A DNA stretch of 34,172 bases, from positions 1 through 34,172 of the forward strand of contig JAQXEN010000031.1 in the NCBI GenBank assembly GCA_029250825.1, given 5' to 3'. The position numbers and the translations under genes are program-made. Under the pieces are notes generated by a model. It did no database searches, was not told where the DNA came from, and saw nothing but the letters and a program-made list of their open reading frames with translations. Every line of letters starts with the position of its first letter. The stretch's first letter is position 1. The stretch is from Porticoccaceae bacterium. Lineage in GTDB: Bacteria; Pseudomonadota; Gammaproteobacteria; Pseudomonadales; Porticoccaceae. Shown in pieces: positions 31,346 to 34,172 of this stretch.

Positions 31346-33738
31346 GGTTCTACTCTGATACAGGTATAAGTTCCCAAATACGGCAACGGCTCTGTCGATT
31401 CCGGAAAAGTCAGCATGAACTCGCAACTCTGCTCTAGCCAAGTGACTCTCAGCCGATTGCTCGCCGCCAGCCCGGTCAGATAAACCTCGCCCCTCAAGCC
31501 GATGGGGAAGACTTCATTGTCTTCGACGCTATCTCCAATTATTTGCGCTTGCGCGCCCGTTGGTAAAGGTTCGCCGTTTTCCAGCACCACGGTGAGCAGC
31601 GCTCCGCGCGAGCGCTTAACCGGAAACCTCAGCAGCAGGCCACTGCGGAAATACGGCACGGCGTCCAGCTGAACCGCGTCGATCTGCGCATCAAGCGGTA
31701 AATCAGCCTGTTCAATGCGCACTGTGTTCTTTTGGTACGGGCGCAACCTTGGCAACAACGCATTGCCGTCTGCGTCAGTGCGTGCGACCAGTTGGTTGTC
31801 TGCGTAGATGCCCACGCTGGAATAGTCGGGCACCTGCACCACGGCGAAGCTGTTGGTAATACGCCGGCTCAAGAAGGCGCTACCCCCGAGAAACGCCACG
31901 CCACCGCTGGCACTGCCGCGGAAGGCCGCCTGACCCTGGAACTGATCTACCGCCAAGGTATAAGTACCGATTCCATTTTGCGCAATGACCTCCGCAGCAC
32001 GGCGATCTGAATCGCCCACTCCCGCAGCTAGACGATAACCCAACCCGCTACCTGCTGGCATACTGCGACTCACCTGTAGACGTGCCTGCTCGCGACCTGG
32101 TTGCGCCGACCTGTTGATGCTGGCGTTGGTCCGATTGCCCAATGGCAAAGAGAAACCCAGGTTGAAGGTCGTCTTTGCGTCCCCACTGAGAAGCCTAGTC
32201 ACAGACGCGGTCAGGTTGCCTTGACGCCCTACCTTCCTCCTATAACCCGCGGTCAGTATCTTATTCCCAGTCCGGTCACGGAAGGCCTGCTGCGTGTAGT
32301 TCGCTCTGAAGGAGCCATAATCGGTAGTCGCCAGATTGACAAACATCTGGCTTATCTGCCGGGGCGCAAGTGCTTCGGGCTGCAGCCCCAACTTCGCAAA
32401 GCGCTGGCTGGCGAGCTGTGTGTTGGCGCCGAAACTAACGTAGCGGCCCTGACGCTGAAACCCAAGCTCCAGCAATCCGCCCACTCCCTTATCACTGTGG
32501 CTCATGGCGAGGGAGCTGGACAATACACCGGCAACCGGCCATAGCATCACGCCGCCCAGCCCCACAGTCTGCTGGTGGCCGAGAAGCTCACCGTGGAGCT
32601 CGCCGGTGAACTGCTCGGTGATCCCCAAGCGGTGCGTACCGACCGCCAGGGGGCGGCCGTAGTTATTACTGTCGGTGCCAAAATTCCTGCGCACAAAACC
32701 TAACTCGTAAGAATACTCTTGCAGGCCCGGCTTCAGCAGGCGGCGGGTGGCATAGAAGGGCTGTGTGATGACCTGCTCGCGCCCTAAAATATCGCGTACC
32801 ACCAAACGTGCATCCCCTTGGCCAGTCGTAACTGGCAGATCCTGGATGCTGAACGGCCCGCTGGGCACTTCGCGGCTCATGCGCAAGGCACTATCAACAT
32901 AAAGATCCACTGTGGAGGGCAGCGCCGCTTCGCCAGACACCGCGGGTAGCGGGAAAGCAATAAAGCCAGGCTGGGTAGAAAAATTAGTCGTCCACTGCAC
33001 GCCACCGAAGCGCACTGCGCCTCCCCAACTGCTTGTGCCGCTGATCGCGTCGCCAACTCGCAGGCTGGCGACGTCCAGCGGCTGATCTCGCGTCCAGGTG
33101 GTATCCAGCCGGACGGCGGTCGCTTTTCCGTTGAGGTCCCGCGCCAACAGACGCGTTTGGGCCGTACCCCAGCCAGCGAAACCACCCAGCACCAGCAGCC
33201 CGCTGGTCGATGTTCGCCCTTGCGCATGATTGGCCGACACATCGTAATTAAGAAAGCCGCCGGGCGACGCCGGGGTCGGCGCACTGAAATCGGTCACCGT
33301 CCCCTTTAGCCGCGTGGCATCAAATAAGTTTGGGGGGGCTTGAACCCTTAGCGCTTGACTGGATTGATTAAATTCATATGACAGGCCTGCCAGCATATCA
33401 AGTGCATAAAAATCTTCGCCATCACGGTTAAGGGGGGTAGTGTCAGGCAAGTGCAAGCGCCAGCGCCGCAGATCTTGAGCCCCCGCGAACAAACGATCGT
33501 CGCTGCGCAGTAAAAAGGCGACCCCCTGCTCTTGCTGGTTGATAACCACCACCAGAAACACTTCGTCTACAGCAAGCGCCGTGTCTTCCGCTAGCGGCGC
33601 TGACGGGACTAGTGCCAGCAAACCAAGCAGGAGTGCGCCTGCATTTAGAGACTTGCAGGCATTAAGCTTATGAGCAACGATTCCTGCCAGGCGCACATCA
33701 AGGTGCAATGATGACTTCAGCCTCGATGTCACCGGCAT
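31342..33738 (-). CDS. Outer-membrane usher protein, Csu-type fimbriae
   Basis: About 798-aa usher that forms the outer-membrane pore and assembles fimbrial subunits. A signal peptide is visible (LNAGALLLGLLALVPSAPLAE), followed by the N-terminal chaperone-binding domain, a long beta-barrel region rich in alternating strands, and the plug. The usher signature TLVVRDILGREQ-type block occurs as ARLVVRDILGREQVITQPFY. The C-terminal part has VGIYADNQLVARTDADGNALLPRLRPYQKN and the final plate domains. The start is uncertain: the ATG at 33738 overlaps the chaperone gene, while an in-frame GTG at 33696 begins two bases after the chaperone stop and would give a compact signal peptide. Base composition is richer in G+C than the left part of the window. 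Confidence 0.92.
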   Translation of the reverse strand: MPVTSRLKSSLHLDVRLAGIVAHKLNACKSLNAGALLLGLLALVPSAPLAEDTALAVDEVFLVVVINQQEQGVAFLLRSDDRLFAGAQDLRRWRLHLPDTTPLNRDGEDFYALDMLAGLSYEFNQSSQALRVQAPPNLFDATRLKGTVTDFSAPTPASPGGFLNYDVSANHAQGRTSTSGLLVLGGFAGWGTAQTRLLARDLNGKATAVRLDTTWTRDQPLDVASLRVGDAISGTSSWGGAVRFGGVQWTTNFSTQPGFIAFPLPAVSGEAALPSTVDLYVDSALRMSREVPSGPFSIQDLPVTTGQGDARLVVRDILGREQVITQPFYATRRLLKPGLQEYSYELGFVRRNFGTDSNNYGRPLAVGTHRLGITEQFTGELHGELLGHQQTVGLGGVMLWPVAGVLSSSLAMSHSDKGVGGLLELGFQRQGRYVSFGANTQLASQRFAKLGLQPEALAPRQISQMFVNLATTDYGSFRANYTQQAFRDRTGNKILTAGYRRKVGRQGNLTASVTRLLSGDAKTTFNLGFSLPLGNRTNASINRSAQPGREQARLQVSRSMPAGSGLGYRLAAGVGDSDRRAAEVIAQNGIGTYTLAVDQFQGQAAFRGSASGGVAFLGGSAFLSRRITNSFAVVQVPDYSSVGIYADNQLVARTDADGNALLPRLRPYQKNTVRIEQADLPLDAQIDAVQLDAVPYFRSGLLLRFPVKRSRGALLTVVLENGEPLPTGAQAQIIGDSVEDNEVFPIGLRGEVYLTGLAASNRLRVTWLEQSCEFMLTFPESTEPLPYLGTYTCIRVEP

Positions 33739-34172
33739 CCGTCTGAGCAAAAAGCTGTAAGGAAGTCCCTGGTGGTGGGACTGGATATTCCGAGTTAGCC
33801 GGCAGGTTCCAGTCGCGACTCTGACCCGATAGCACATACTCAGCAGATTGTTTGGTCACCCAAGGTTGCGCGCTACCGGGCAACGACAGCTTGAAGTTGG
33901 CGATTTGGATACGGGCATTACCGCTGTTGGTCAGGCTAATCTTGAGGGCACCTAGCGGGGTGCGAGTCGCCTGCCACAGCAGCACGGGTTTAGCGTCGAC
34001 CTTGGGTAAAACAAATACTGGAAGGCTGATGCGCATCAACATTCGTGTACCCATAAAATCGGGATTGGGGGGGGGCGGCAATTCCTGGAGGACAATGCGA
34101 TAGGTAAGCTCGCGCTGCCCATCCGGCGCTCGCCGAAGTCCGACCCGGACCAACTGCGAACCACCCGCTGGC
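33698..34172 (-). CDS. Periplasmic fimbrial chaperone (PapD-like), cut by window edge
   Basis: C-terminal 157 or so residues of a pilus-assembly chaperone. The frame is open to the window edge, so the true start lies outside; an internal methionine codon is not the start. SQLVRVGLRRAPDGQRELTYRI with VLQELPPPP matches the conserved strand and proline-rich loop of PapD-like chaperones. LKISLTNSGNARIQI belongs to the end of domain one or the start of domain two. It would hold fimbrial subunits in the periplasm for the usher that follows. Further SCPU subunit genes are expected beyond the edge. Confidence 0.88.
   Translation of the reverse strand, partial: PAGGSQLVRVGLRRAPDGQRELTYRIVLQELPPPPNPDFMGTRMLMRISLPVFVLPKVDAKPVLLWQATRTPLGALKISLTNSGNARIQIANFKLSLPGSAQPWVTKQSAEYVLSGQSRDWNLPANSEYPVPPPGTSLQLFAQTDAGDIEAEVIIAP

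Noticed and set aside
1-34172. CRISPR arrays, tRNA genes, prophage or complete insertion sequences
   Set aside because: No regularly spaced repeats, cloverleaf sequences, integrases or transposases were seen in reading the window.

Overview
The window looks like chromosomal DNA of an aerobic, probably marine gammaproteobacterium. The grounds are a dnaX gene with the signal recognition particle (SRP) RNA gene just upstream, a heterotetrameric sarcosine oxidase operon, GbdR-like GlxA/AraC regulators, and protein sequences that read as gammaproteobacterial. The species cannot be fixed from the sequence alone. Base composition is near 50-53% G+C in the sampled core, but lines from the right-hand fimbrial operon are clearly richer.

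Layout. (1) 1-537: the 5' end of dnaX on the minus strand, with the SRP RNA gene ffs behind it and a good sigma70-type promoter. (2) 700-6664, plus strand: an oligopeptide-type ABC transporter (lipoprotein binding protein, two permeases, one fused double ATPase), then a crotonase-family enzyme. (3) 6887-12099, minus strand: soxB-soxD-soxA-soxG, sarcosine oxidase. (4) 12278-14388: two GlxA-family (DJ-1/PfpI plus AraC) regulators. One is divergent from soxB, the other lies downstream of the corrinoid operon. (5) 14535-24809, minus strand: a ten-kilobase run encoding a dimethylglycine-dehydrogenase-like flavoprotein, a non-pyrrolysine MttB-family methyltransferase, a corrinoid protein, a DUF1638 protein, a PF13769 'virulence factor' protein, a MetV-like cysteine protein, a MetF-like reductase, a pterin-dependent methyltransferase and a ferredoxin/ASKHA corrinoid activator. 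(6) 25084-26751, plus strand: formate-tetrahydrofolate ligase, divergent from the run. (7) 26947-29501, minus strand: a DUF2855 protein and an FAD/NAD(P) oxidoreductase. (8) 29672-30256, plus strand: a lysophospholipid acyltransferase. (9) 30257-30817: no recognisable gene. (10) 30818-34172, minus strand: a Csu-type chaperone-usher fimbrial operon, cut by the window edge.

How the genes fit together. Regions 3-6 read as one pathway taking a quaternary amine, most likely glycine betaine, down to glycine. The MttB-like protein would move the first methyl group to the corrinoid protein and the pterin methyltransferase would pass it to tetrahydrofolate. MetF/MetV would oxidise methyl-THF to methylene-THF, and the ferredoxin/ASKHA protein would rescue inactivated cobalamin. 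The DMG-dehydrogenase-like flavoprotein and SoxBDAG would remove the second and third methyl groups as methylene-THF. Formate-THF ligase could release the carbon as formate with ATP gain, after a FolD-type step encoded elsewhere. The notable point is a corrinoid methyltransferase system, best known from anaerobes, wired to oxygen-dependent sarcosine oxidase. The assignments come from sequence reading and family knowledge. The substrate and the direction of flux are inferences.
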